Below, in pieces: positions 9,778 through 17,791 of a stretch of 64,000 nucleotides of DNA. Each line of letters begins with the position of its first letter. Within the stretch, counting starts at the first letter, position 1. The DNA lies in the NCBI RefSeq assembly GCF_014251595.1, contig NZ_CP059192.1:266725-330724 (forward strand), in the 5' to 3' direction. A program made the position numbers and the translations under genes. The notes beneath the pieces were generated by a model. That model did no database searches. It was not told the origin of the DNA and saw only the letters and a program-made list of their open reading frames with translations. The stretch comes from Blattabacterium cuenoti. Its GTDB lineage: Bacteria > Bacteroidota > Bacteroidia > Flavobacteriales > Blattabacteriaceae.

Positions 9778-10419
9778 TTATTTGTCTATAATATAAACTA
9801 AGTAATGTTTCTCTATTTTTCTATAATAAGCATAAAATCGTTTACTATAGGAATCTTTTATAATCCAGCATGATATATAAGAATCCTTTTGAATACAAAA
9901 AGGAGAAACTTTATAATGATTTAAAAAACTATAAAAAACTCCTCCTTCTAGTTTATATAAACTTTCTTTAATTCCCCATATAATATGCAAATAATCTTCT
10001 TCATAATTTGGATGAATAAAAATAGATTCATCATCTCTAATAAATTTTTTTTTGATTTTCACTATTTTTTTATCTTCTCGTAATTTTTCTATGTCTATTC
10101 CTATATGATAAGAACTTATTGCTATAGCTACTCTTTCAAAAGAATGACTTAAAGAAATATGTTTTCCTGTATTTCCTGTATCAAAAATAAAAGGTTTTCT
10201 TTTTTCATTATAAGAGATATTCATTTTTATGCCTACATATCTCAAAACATAACGTATTCCTAAAAATTCTTTTTTTCGTTTTTTTGATAATGATAAAAAA
10301 AATATTTTCTCTTTATCGGAAAAAAAAAGTTTTTTTTTTCTTAAAAACATAGTTTCTGAAAAATGATTCCATCTAAAAACCATGATTATAGTATGAAACT
10401 TATAGCTCCAAAAATTCAT
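9778..10419 (-). CDS. 4'-phosphopantetheinyl transferase superfamily protein
   Basis: This enzyme probably moves phosphopantetheine from CoA onto acyl carrier protein, activating fatty-acid synthesis (fabI is in this window). It has 213 residues. The diagnostic pair of motifs is present: GIDIE at residues 107-111 (metal-binding Asp/Glu) and WGIKESLYK at 148-156 (the WxxKE motif). HISLSHS at about 87-93 matches the upstream SHS motif of the Sfp group. The length resembles Sfp-type more than short AcpS-type enzymes. No dedicated secondary-metabolism gene is nearby, so a housekeeping ACP role is inferred. Confidence 0.85.
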   Translation of the reverse strand: MNFWSYKFHTIIMVFRWNHFSETMFLRKKKLFFSDKEKIFFLSLSKKRKKEFLGIRYVLRYVGIKMNISYNEKRKPFIFDTGNTGKHISLSHSFERVAIAISSYHIGIDIEKLREDKKIVKIKKKFIRDDESIFIHPNYEEDYLHIIWGIKESLYKLEGGVFYSFLNHYKVSPFCIQKDSYISCWIIKDSYSKRFYAYYRKIEKHYLVYIIDK

Positions 10420-10485
10420 TATATAATTATAATATATTTTTAAATCTAGCCATTTTTTTTGTACTATTGTGAATATTATATATGT

Positions 10486-11496
10486 ATGAAAAAAAAAGTT
10501 GAAAAAGCGTTAGAAAATGTTATAATTATCGATAATAGAAATATTGTTGAATCTGGATGGGTCAAAAAGATAGATTTTATTAATAATGAAATAATAATCT
10601 ATTTGAGTTTATCCAATCCTGCTATGCATATAAAAAATAAACTAATCAGAAATATTTCCCATTCTATAAAAAATAAAAATATTTTATATCCAGTACGGAT
10701 TAAAATAGAAATCAAATCAGATCCCAAAATAAAACCTGTAATAAAAAATATAATAGCTATAGCATCTGGAAAAGGAGGAGTAGGAAAATCTACAATCGCA
10801 ACAAATATTGCTGTTACTTTAGTTCAAATGGGTTTTCATGTTGGATTATTAGATGCAGATATTTATGGCCCTTCTATTCCATTAATGTTTCATATTAATG
10901 AAGAATCTGTTAATTTACAACATAAAAATGGAATTATGATTCCTATTACTAGTTACGGAGTTAAAATTATATCTATAGGTTTTTTTTCCCATCATGGGGA
11001 GGCTATTGTTTGGAGAGGCCCCATGGTTACTAAAGTTTTGAGACAATTTTTGCATGAAACCAATTGGGGAGAATTAGATTTTTTAATTGTAGATTTACCA
11101 CCAGGAACAGGAGATATTCATTTATCTCTTTTAGAAGAAATTACAATAAAAGGAATTGTGATGGTAAGTACATCTCAAAAGATAGCCTTATCGGATGTAC
11201 ATCGATCTATAGGAATGTTTCGCATTAGATCTATTTATGCTCCCATACTTGGAATTATAGAAAATATGTCTTATGTTTTTTCAAAAAAAACTAAAGATAA
11301 AAGCTATTTTTTTGGAAAAAATGGAGTTATAGATTTTTCAAAAAAAATGAATCTTTTTTTTCTTGGAGAAATTCCTATGTTACAAGAAATACGAGAATAT
11401 TCAGATTTAGGAATTCCTGTTGTTTTAAAAAACAAGGACGTTCAAAATATTTTTCGAAATATTTCGAAAAATATTATTAACCAATTATCTCAATGA
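10486..11496 (+). CDS. mrp: Mrp/ApbC-family iron-sulfur cluster carrier ATPase
   Basis: This is a P-loop NTPase of the Mrp/NBP35 group, implicated in loading Fe-S clusters onto target proteins. I start it at the ATG at 10486 rather than the upstream in-frame TTG at 10459, giving 336 residues. An N-terminal MIP18-like domain (about 1-85) precedes the deviant Walker A motif GKGGVGKST (about 95-103). LLDADIYGPSIP and DLPPGTGDIHLSL follow, both typical of Mrp. No CxxC pair is visible in the C-terminal half, although many Mrp proteins have one. The last codons contain a 30-base perfect palindrome. Confidence 0.9.
   Translation: MKKKVEKALENVIIIDNRNIVESGWVKKIDFINNEIIIYLSLSNPAMHIKNKLIRNISHSIKNKNILYPVRIKIEIKSDPKIKPVIKNIIAIASGKGGVGKSTIATNIAVTLVQMGFHVGLLDADIYGPSIPLMFHINEESVNLQHKNGIMIPITSYGVKIISIGFFSHHGEAIVWRGPMVTKVLRQFLHETNWGELDFLIVDLPPGTGDIHLSLLEEITIKGIVMVSTSQKIALSDVHRSIGMFRIRSIYAPILGIIENMSYVFSKKTKDKSYFFGKNGVIDFSKKMNLFFLGEIPMLQEIREYSDLGIPVVLKNKDVQNIFRNISKNIINQLSQ
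11446..11475. repeat. 30-bp perfect palindrome in the 3' end of mrp
   Basis: Two 15-base arms, 11446-11460 and 11461-11475, are exact reverse complements with no spacer. They centre on ATTTCGAAAA-type sequence and encode mrp residues near NIFRNISKNI. As RNA this could fold into a hairpin of about 13 base pairs just before the mrp stop. No strong U run follows, so calling it a terminator would be speculative. Confidence 0.75.
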
Positions 11497-11499
11497 TAA

Positions 11500-11517
11500 T
11501 TGTTTATTTATAAACAA
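11500..11517. terminator. Possible weak bidirectional hairpin between mrp and the nucleoside phosphorylase
   Basis: TTGTTTAT (11500-11507) and ATAAACAA (11510-11517) are inverted repeats at the convergent junction of two genes. The arm pairing is perfect but entirely A/T apart from one G-C pair, so the hairpin would be weak. Its position just after both stop codons is the only functional hint. Confidence 0.3.
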
Positions 11518-12323
11518 AGTTTTATAAATTCTTTTACTATTAGTATTAATATAGATATAGATTTTTCTGTTTCTTGATAACAAAATGACTTATAAGAATT
11601 CATTTTATCGTCATGATTAGAATTATTAACCTGTTTTCCCATATGTTCTCCCATAATAGATATAGCAAATACTCGTAAATTTATATATCTAGCTATTATG
11701 ACATCTGTTATAATATTCATACCTACACTATCTCCTCCCATAGATCGTATCATGGCATGTTCTGCATAAGTTTTATAATTAGGGTAAGGATAAGCAACAT
11801 ATATTCCTTTTTGAATAATGATATTATGATTCATTGCAATATTTTCTGCAATTTCTATCATTTTTTTATCATATGGCTCTGTAATTTCAAAAAATCTATT
11901 TTTTGTAAATTTATTTATATTAGAACATTCCGGAAAAAAATTAATATGATCCTTAATCAACATAATATCTCCCATTTTGTAGTTGGGATTAACTCTACCA
12001 GAAATATTAATCAATATTAATTTATCTATTCCTATATTTTTACACAATAGAACGGAGAAATTGTTTTTTCTATTCTTTTCATAAAAAGGTTCTATTAAAA
12101 AAACTACATTTTTATCTTCTATTTTACCGAATAAAAATTTTCCATATAATTTTTTTTTAGAAAAAAAGGGAATTTCTTCATAAGAAATACATATAGGATT
12201 TTTAATTTCTTCTATTAGTTGATCGAATTGATTTTCTAATAATAAAATTCCAAAATCAGGTTTTTCTTTGATTTTGTTTTGTATATATTGTTTTGATTTT
12301 TCTAAAGTCATAGTCATTGACAT
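11508..12323 (-). CDS. Purine nucleoside phosphorylase
   Basis: This enzyme cleaves purine nucleosides with phosphate to base plus ribose-1-phosphate (purine salvage). It has 271 residues, the size of the trimeric class I PNPs. Recognisable stretches are INISGRVNPNYKMGDIMLI, GVYVAYPYPNYKT-like IYVAYPYPNYKTYAE and MGGDSVGMNIITDVIIAR, followed by a C-terminal GEHMGKQVNNSNHDD. The Met-Gly-(Gly)-Asp-x-Val-Gly-Met segment contains purine-binding residues. The gene converges on mrp with an 11-base gap. Substrate preference (guanosine/inosine or methylthioadenosine) is not certain. Confidence 0.87.
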   Translation of the reverse strand: MSMTMTLEKSKQYIQNKIKEKPDFGILLLENQFDQLIEEIKNPICISYEEIPFFSKKKLYGKFLFGKIEDKNVVFLIEPFYEKNRKNNFSVLLCKNIGIDKLILINISGRVNPNYKMGDIMLIKDHINFFPECSNINKFTKNRFFEITEPYDKKMIEIAENIAMNHNIIIQKGIYVAYPYPNYKTYAEHAMIRSMGGDSVGMNIITDVIIARYINLRVFAISIMGEHMGKQVNNSNHDDKMNSYKSFCYQETEKSISILILIVKEFIKLCL

Positions 12324-12429
12324 AAATTCAAGTTTTTATCAAATTATACGAATCTAACATCCTAAAAAGGAAAATAAAGTAAAATTGTATCATGATTTAT
12401 TTTATTATTTGATTCATTGTCATTTTGAC

Positions 12430-13452
12430 TTATTGTATGACAATTACTTCTCTTGATAAAGAAATACCAAACTTTTTTTTTATATTTTTTGTTATTTTTT
12501 CTGAAAAAGAAAATATATCTATTCCAGTAGCTTTTCCATAATTTAGCAAAATAATAGGTTTTTTTTCATATATTCCTACATTTCCAATTTTATTTCTTTT
12601 CCATTTCATATTTTGAATTAATGAATTAGCAGACAATCTGACTTTATGATTAGAAATATGATAACCTATAATAGTTGGATATTGATGTTTCATTTTTTCA
12701 AAATACAATTTTTCTACTACAGGATTTTGAAAAAAACTACCAGCATTTCCAATTTTTTTAGGATTGGGAAGTTTTTTTTGTCTAATATTAAAAATAGCCT
12801 GACTTAAATCGTTAATAGTCGGCGTTTTGATGTTCATATTTTCTAATTCTTTTTGAATTTCCACATAAGATGTATTTAATTGTTTATATTTTTTTTTTAA
12901 AATAAAAAAAACAGATACAATCATAAATTGATTTCTATAATGAGGATCTTTAAAGAAAGAATAACGATATTTTAATTGACATTCTTGACGTGTTAATTCT
13001 CTTATTTTTCTTTTGTTTGTTTCATATGCTTGCACTTTGATTAAAGTGTCTTTAACTTCTGCTCCATATGCTCCAATGTTTTGAATGGGAGCGGCTCCAA
13101 CTGTACCAGGAATAAATGATAAATTTTCTAAACCACTAAATCCTTTTTTTATTGTCCAGTTTACAAATTCATTCCAATTTTCTCCAGCAAAAGCTTGAAC
13201 AACGACTTGATCGTCATTTTCCTTAATGACTTTCTTTCCCTTTATTCCCATTTTTATGACTAATCCTGGATAATAACTTTTTAAAAAAAGAATATTACTT
13301 CCATTTCCTAAAAAAAGTTTTGAAACATATGGATATATATCGAAAATTTTTTGTATTTCTTCTATACTTTTCACTTCTACAAAATAACGAGCATAAACAT
13401 TTATTCCAAATGTATTAAATTTTTTTAGAGAAAAATTTTTTTTAATAAACAT
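12430..13452 (-). CDS. murB: UDP-N-acetylenolpyruvoylglucosamine reductase
   Basis: MurB is the flavoenzyme that makes UDP-MurNAc, upstream of the Mur ligases at the left of the window. It has 340 residues, E. coli-type length. N-terminal LKKFNTFGINVYA starts the FAD domain and GNGSNILFL binds the cofactor. SFIPGTVGAAPIQNIGAYG is the FAD-binding core, and GNAGSFFQNPV contains the catalytic Ser region. It is separated from the dcw cluster here, as in many Bacteroidetes. It is divergent from the YtxH-like gene. Confidence 0.94.
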   Translation of the reverse strand: MFIKKNFSLKKFNTFGINVYARYFVEVKSIEEIQKIFDIYPYVSKLFLGNGSNILFLKSYYPGLVIKMGIKGKKVIKENDDQVVVQAFAGENWNEFVNWTIKKGFSGLENLSFIPGTVGAAPIQNIGAYGAEVKDTLIKVQAYETNKRKIRELTRQECQLKYRYSFFKDPHYRNQFMIVSVFFILKKKYKQLNTSYVEIQKELENMNIKTPTINDLSQAIFNIRQKKLPNPKKIGNAGSFFQNPVVEKLYFEKMKHQYPTIIGYHISNHKVRLSANSLIQNMKWKRNKIGNVGIYEKKPIILLNYGKATGIDIFSFSEKITKNIKKKFGISLSREVIVIQ

Positions 13453-13485
13453 GTGAAAAATATTTCATAAATATATAAATACAAT

Positions 13486-13516
13486 TTTGTACGTAAATAT
13501 TGTATGATTAAATTTA
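13486..13516 (+). promoter_or_regulatory. Putative Bacteroidetes-type promoter for the YtxH-like gene
   Basis: TTTG at 13486-13489, a 19-base spacer and TAAATTTA at 13509-13516 match the Bacteroidetes consensus TTTG-N19-TAnnTTTG with one mismatch at the last base. Transcription would start near 13521, about 23 bases before the ATG at 13544. Confidence 0.5.
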
Positions 13517-13543
13517 TTCATAATAAAAATATAAAATTAATTT

Positions 13544-13813
13544 ATGAAAAAAGTAGGAAGTTTTTTTTGGGGAGTTGTTTTAGGAACCATGGCTGGTTTA
13601 ATAGCGGGAATAATATTATATCCAAAAAAAGAGGAAAAAATAAAAAATATATTAGAAAAAAAAACAGAAGAACTAAGAAATAACTTACAAGAAATTAGTA
13701 AAAAAATTGTAAAAAAAGTACATAAAATTAAATCGGATTTTGAAAATAAGTGGAAAAAAAATAAAGTAGAAAAAATAGATAAAGATAAAGTAGAAGATGA
13801 ATTAGGAACTTAA
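13544..13813 (+). CDS. YtxH-like small membrane protein
   Basis: This 89-residue protein has one N-terminal transmembrane segment with glycine repeats (FFWGVVLGTMAGLIAGIILYP, about residues 7-27). A long Lys/Glu-rich, probably helical coiled-coil tail (EEKIKNILEKKTEELRNN onward) follows. This is the YtxH-domain layout. The family is widespread in Bacteroidetes and its molecular role is not settled; a link to envelope stress is only suggested elsewhere. It is followed after 26 bases by another membrane gene, probably cotranscribed. Confidence 0.75.
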   Translation: MKKVGSFFWGVVLGTMAGLIAGIILYPKKEEKIKNILEKKTEELRNNLQEISKKIVKKVHKIKSDFENKWKKNKVEKIDKDKVEDELGT

Positions 13814-13839
13814 AATTTAACTTTAAGTATTTTATTAAA

Positions 13840-14169
13840 ATGTTCATTTTTATTAAAAATTTTATCCATAACAAATGGTGTATTTTTAGAAATGAAGTCA
13901 TTCGAATATTGATTTTCATTATGACAGAGATTTTTTTGAATTTTTTATTATTAATATTTTGTATTATTATTTTTTTTTTAGTCAGCCTTGCTTTATGTTT
14001 TTTTATTTCTTTTTATTTTGGAAATTATGTTATAGGATTTGGAATTATAACTATTTTATATTTTTTAATTTTTATTATCATATTTTATCTTGGTAGAGAT
14101 ATTACGAAACTGATTATAAAGGATTTACTTAATAAATCTTTTATTAAAATTTTTGATCATAAAAAATAA
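13840..14169 (+). CDS. Small membrane protein, holin-superfamily-like (DUF1469-type)
   Basis: This 109-residue, very hydrophobic protein has two strong membrane segments (about residues 24-55 and 63-90) separated by a short polar turn containing FGNYVIGFG. It ends in a basic helix (LGRDITKLIIKDLLNKSF). The arrangement after a YtxH-like gene resembles the Bacteroidetes pairing of YtxH with a so-called phage holin family protein. That name reflects topology, not evidence of lysis. I saw no catalytic motif. It probably forms an operon with the upstream gene. Confidence 0.65.
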   Translation: MFIFIKNFIHNKWCIFRNEVIRILIFIMTEIFLNFLLLIFCIIIFFLVSLALCFFISFYFGNYVIGFGIITILYFLIFIIIFYLGRDITKLIIKDLLNKSFIKIFDHKK

Positions 14170-14180
14170 TATAAGATATT

Positions 14181-14942
14181 ATGAAAAAATTAGAAATTGT
14201 TTATGGAATACATCCATTAATCGAAGCAATTATGGCTAAAAAAACAATTAAAAAGCTTTTTTTTCAAAAAGGATTGAGACAAGGATCAAGTGCTTACAAA
14301 AAATTAATAAATCTTTCCAAAAAAGAGCATATTTCCACTCAAACCGTTTCAAAACAAAAATTTTATCAATTAAAAAATAAAAATCATCAAGGAGTTTTTG
14401 GTATTACTTATCCTATAGAAACTTTTCATATAGAAAATTTACTTCCTCTTTTTTATAAAAAAGGGAAAAATCCACTTTTAATAATTTTAGATCGAATTAC
14501 AGATGTCAGAAATTTTGGATCTATTATACGAACTTCGGCATGTGCAGGAGTAGATGCTATTATTATTCCAAAAAAATACACATCCATGATTGGATCTGAT
14601 GCAATTAAAACTTCTTCAGGTGCTTTATTTAAGATTCCAATATGTCAAGAAAAAAATATATTGAATACAATCAAATTTTTGACGAATTCTGGATTAAAAA
14701 TCGTTTCTGCTACAGAAAAATCCAATATATATTGGTATAATATTGATTTTTCCGGTCCAACAGCTTTAATATTGGGAAACGAAGAAAAAGGAATTTCTTC
14801 CAAATATTTAAAAATTTCCTACGAAAAAGCAAAAATTCCATCAATAAAAGGGATTTCATCTTTAAACGTATCTGTTGCTTGTGGTGTTATATTATATGAA
14901 ATTTTTAGACAAAGAAAGTATCAATCTAAAATTCATTTTTAA
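14181..14942 (+). CDS. rlmB: 23S rRNA (guanosine-2'-O-)-methyltransferase RlmB / TrmH family
   Basis: This is a SPOUT-fold 2'-O-ribose methyltransferase, probably acting on 23S rRNA G2251. It has 253 residues. An N-terminal substrate-binding domain with [11 protein letters not shown] is followed by the three SPOUT motifs: [33 protein letters not shown] and [14 protein letters not shown]. These form the knotted SAM site. The 3' end overlaps pheS on the opposite strand by 17 bases. Assignment within TrmH-family members (RlmB or a tRNA TrmH) rests on the VYGIHPV-type N-terminus. Confidence 0.88.
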   Translation: MKKLEIVYGIHPLIEAIMAKKTIKKLFFQKGLRQGSSAYKKLINLSKKEHISTQTVSKQKFYQLKNKNHQGVFGITYPIETFHIENLLPLFYKKGKNPLLIILDRITDVRNFGSIIRTSACAGVDAIIIPKKYTSMIGSDAIKTSSGALFKIPICQEKNILNTIKFLTNSGLKIVSATEKSNIYWYNIDFSGPTALILGNEEKGISSKYLKISYEKAKIPSIKGISSLNVSVACGVILYEIFRQRKYQSKIHF

Positions 14943-15903
14943 ATTGTTTTAAAAAACGAATATCATTATTAAAATAAATTCTAATATCTTTTATTTGATA
15001 AATTATTAGAGCTAAACGTTCAATTCCCAATCCAAAAGCAAATCCAGAATAAGTTTCTGAATTTATATTTACATTTTTCAAAACTTGGGGGTCTATCATT
15101 CCACAACCCATAATTTCGATCCATCCATTATTACAATATATATCTACTTCAGCACTAGGTTCTGTGAATGGAAAATAAGAAGGACGAAATCTAATCTTAA
15201 CTTTTCCAAAAATAGAAGTGATTAAATAATCAATCGTTTGTTTTAAATCATAAAAAGAAACTTTTTTGTCTATATAAAATCCTTCCGTTTGATGAAACAT
15301 AAAATTTGAACGTGATGATATCGTTTCATTTCTATATACTTTTCCAATGGACAATACACGAAATGGCGGTTTATGTTTTTTCATGTACCGTATTTGCACA
15401 GAGGAAGTATGTGTTCTTAACAAGATATCTGGATTTTTACACAAAAAAAATGTATCTTGCATATCTCTAGACGGATGATAAATTGGAATATTTAAAGCCG
15501 TAAAATTATGCCAATCATCTTCAATTTCAGGTCCATATACATAAGTAAATCCAATTTTCATAAAAATATCTATGATTCTATTTTTTATAATAGACAATGG
15601 ATGTAGTCCTCCAATTTCTATTGATTTTCCCGGGACAGTCGGATCAAACTTTAATATTTTATCATTATTATTTTGGGATTGAAAAATATTTATTTTATTT
15701 TGAACTTCTTTTTTTAATTCATTAATAATTTTTCCGTAAATTTTTTTTTTATAAATGGAAATTTTTTTTAATTCTTTAAATAAACTTGTTATAATTCCCT
15801 TTTTTTTACTTATAAATTTAATTCTAAATGTTTCTAAATCATTGTATGTTTTAATATGAAAACATTTAATTTCTCCTTTAATTTTTTCGATTTTTTTATC
15901 CAT
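14926..15903 (-). CDS. pheS: Phenylalanine--tRNA ligase alpha subunit
   Basis: This is the catalytic subunit of the heterotetrameric class II enzyme that charges tRNA-Phe. It has 325 residues. After an N-terminal coiled-coil (about 1-85) comes GGLHPLSI. Motif 2 lies in [18 protein letters not shown] with FMFHQTEGF, and motif 3 in [13 protein letters not shown]. The partner pheT is not in this window, so the two subunits are encoded apart. A conserved unknown gene lies immediately upstream with a 3-base gap. Confidence 0.95.
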   Translation of the reverse strand: MDKKIEKIKGEIKCFHIKTYNDLETFRIKFISKKKGIITSLFKELKKISIYKKKIYGKIINELKKEVQNKINIFQSQNNNDKILKFDPTVPGKSIEIGGLHPLSIIKNRIIDIFMKIGFTYVYGPEIEDDWHNFTALNIPIYHPSRDMQDTFFLCKNPDILLRTHTSSVQIRYMKKHKPPFRVLSIGKVYRNETISSRSNFMFHQTEGFYIDKKVSFYDLKQTIDYLITSIFGKVKIRFRPSYFPFTEPSAEVDIYCNNGWIEIMGCGMIDPQVLKNVNINSETYSGFAFGLGIERLALIIYQIKDIRIYFNNDIRFLKQFKNEF

Positions 15904-15906
15904 ATT

Positions 15907-16269
15907 TTATTCAAGAATATTTTCTTCATTCATATAACGAATAATTGCTTTTTTAATTAAAAATAATTGTCCTTCCTGATTAAAAGGAATTTTATTTTTC
16001 AATATATAATGTGGCCATCCTTCTTTATCTCTTCCAATGAAAAAATAATAACCAAAAGGTTCTAATATTCTACATATCGCAATATGTAAAATATTAATCT
16101 TATCTTCTTTATTGAAAAAACGATTCGTTCCTTTTCCCAATTCCTGTATTCCTATTAAGTAAATAATTCCAATTATATCAATTTTTCCTTCTATAGAAAA
16201 ATTATTTTGTATATATGACGTGACTTTATTCCAATTGATATGAAATTGTTGCATAAATTTTATTTCCAT
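15907..16269 (-). CDS. Conserved hypothetical protein upstream of pheS
   Basis: This is a 120-residue soluble protein with no signal peptide or membrane segment. Distinctive stretches are IDIIGIIYLIGIQELGKG, NILHIAICRILEPFGYY and RDKEGWPHYIL, which resemble a small conserved family I recall from flavobacteria. I know of no function. Retention in so reduced a genome and the 3-base gap to pheS suggest a useful, perhaps translation-related role, but that is inference from context only. Confidence 0.75.
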   Translation of the reverse strand: MEIKFMQQFHINWNKVTSYIQNNFSIEGKIDIIGIIYLIGIQELGKGTNRFFNKEDKINILHIAICRILEPFGYYFFIGRDKEGWPHYILKNKIPFNQEGQLFLIKKAIIRYMNEENILE

Positions 16270-16302
16270 TTTACTTAGTATTATATTATAATAAAAATAG
16301 TT

Positions 16303-16815
16303 ATGTTAGATATAATTATTGTAATCCTAGTTTTATATGGAGGATATCATGGATATAAAAAAGGATTAATTTCTCAATTTTTAATATTTATGATATTTTT
16401 TATATTGATTTTTAAAGGGTTTTATATTTATAATTTTGTACAAGAAATATTAAAAAATATGAATATAGTACACAAAAAATCATATATTTTTATAATATAT
16501 TCTGTAATCATTTCACTTTTTTTGATTATTTTTATGTCTTTTATAACTAAAAAAATAATAGAATTCATAATGATTATCACATGGATGAGACCTATAGATA
16601 AATTGGGAGGAGGAATATTAGGCATGATTAAATATTTTTTTTGTATTTCAATATGTATTCTTTTTATAAAAGAAGCAAATCAAAAAATAGATCTTTTTTC
16701 TGATGAAAATTTCTTGAAAAATTCCTTTGAAAAAAAATTTCAATTTTTTTTCTATCAAAAAGAATCTTTTTTTAATAAATTAAAAGAATTATATTTTAAA
16801 TTTTATGAATTTTAG
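16303..16815 (+). CDS. CvpA-family membrane protein
   Basis: This 170-residue inner-membrane protein has about four hydrophobic segments. The N-terminus MLDIIIVILVLYGGYHGYKKG matches the CvpA family start, where DIIIxxxLxxxxxxGxKkG is conserved. MRPIDKLGGGILGMIKYFF near residue 97 is the second conserved block. CvpA was named for colicin V production but its real function in most bacteria is unclear, possibly envelope homeostasis. It overlaps the LuxE-like gene by 11 bases. Confidence 0.8.
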   Translation: MLDIIIVILVLYGGYHGYKKGLISQFLIFMIFFILIFKGFYIYNFVQEILKNMNIVHKKSYIFIIYSVIISLFLIIFMSFITKKIIEFIMIITWMRPIDKLGGGILGMIKYFFCISICILFIKEANQKIDLFSDENFLKNSFEKKFQFFFYQKESFFNKLKELYFKFYEF

Positions 16816-17791
16816 AGAAAAAATTTTCTCGATATCTTCAAAACAAGAATTCGATAATTTGACATGGGATATATTCCATTATCAAATTAATAATAATAAA
16901 ATTTATAAAACTTATCTTCAACGCTTAGGGATAAATCCATTTGAAATAAAAAATATTTCTAAAATTCCTTTTTTACCTATTTCTTTTTTTAAAACACATC
17001 GTATTTTGAATAGTAATGTAATGGATTCTTATGATATCATTTTTAGTAGCAGCGGAACCACTGGAATAAAAAGTAAACATTATGTAAAAGATTTGAATGT
17101 TTATCTTGATAGTATTATAAAAAGTTTTGAATTTTTTTATGGTCCTATAGAAAAGTTTAAGTTTTTAGGATTTTTTCCTATAGATAGAAAAAATTCTTCT
17201 TTAATTTATATGGTCAAATATTTCATAAAAAAAACATATAAAAATGGAAGTCATTTTGTTCCCTATACTTCTTATCAAGATATCCATCTTATTCCTCATC
17301 AAAATGATAAAAATATTTTCATTTTTGGACTTAGTTTCTCTTTATTGGATTTTATAGAAAAAAATAATAAAATGAAACAAACTAAACATAAAAATGAAAT
17401 CATAATTATGGAAACAGGAGGGATGAAGGGAAAAAGAAAAGAAATTATTCGAGAAGAATTACACAATCTTTTGAAAGATTTTTTTTGTGTAAAGGAAATT
17501 CATTCTGAATATGGAATGACAGAATTACTTTCTCAAGCATATGCGAAAAAAAACGGTATATTTCAATGTCCTCCTTGGATGAAAATATATATAAGAGATA
17601 CTGAAGATCCTTTGATCCATATTGATAATAATAGAATAGGAGGAATCGATGTTATCGATTTATCGAATTATTTATCTTGTCCTTTTGTTTCTACCGAAGA
17701 TTTGGGAAAAAAAATAAATTATAATAAATTCGAAGTGTTAGGAAGAATAGATTTTTCGGAAATACGGGGATGTAACACGATGGATCCCTAA
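16805..17791 (+). CDS. LuxE-like acyl-protein synthetase / adenylate-forming family protein
   Basis: This 328-residue protein resembles the LuxE/acyl-protein synthetase branch of adenylate-forming enzymes. IPFLPISFFKTH, the Ser/Thr/Gly-rich phosphate loop SSSGTTGIKSKHY (about residues 80-92), METGGMKGKRKE near 203 and SEYGMTELLSQAYA near 238 are the recognisable motifs. Members occur widely in Bacteroidetes as 'acyl transferase' and no Lux system is implied. The likely chemistry is activation of a carboxylic acid, but substrate and acceptor are unknown. It is coupled to cvpA by an 11-base overlap and converges on the phosphate transporter with a 4-base overlap. Confidence 0.75.
   Translation: MNFREKIFSISSKQEFDNLTWDIFHYQINNNKIYKTYLQRLGINPFEIKNISKIPFLPISFFKTHRILNSNVMDSYDIIFSSSGTTGIKSKHYVKDLNVYLDSIIKSFEFFYGPIEKFKFLGFFPIDRKNSSLIYMVKYFIKKTYKNGSHFVPYTSYQDIHLIPHQNDKNIFIFGLSFSLLDFIEKNNKMKQTKHKNEIIIMETGGMKGKRKEIIREELHNLLKDFFCVKEIHSEYGMTELLSQAYAKKNGIFQCPPWMKIYIRDTEDPLIHIDNNRIGGIDVIDLSNYLSCPFVSTEDLGKKINYNKFEVLGRIDFSEIRGCNTMDP

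Noticed and set aside
10459-10485. Upstream TTG start for mrp
   Set aside because: The nine extra residues are not family-like; the ATG at 10486 begins a normal Mrp N-terminus.
13840-14169. Prophage holin or lysis module
   Set aside because: The protein has holin-like topology but there are no phage genes, endolysin or integrase around it.
16805-17791. Possible bioluminescence (lux) locus
   Set aside because: Only a LuxE-like domain is present; no luciferase or reductase genes lie nearby, and such proteins are widespread in Bacteroidetes.
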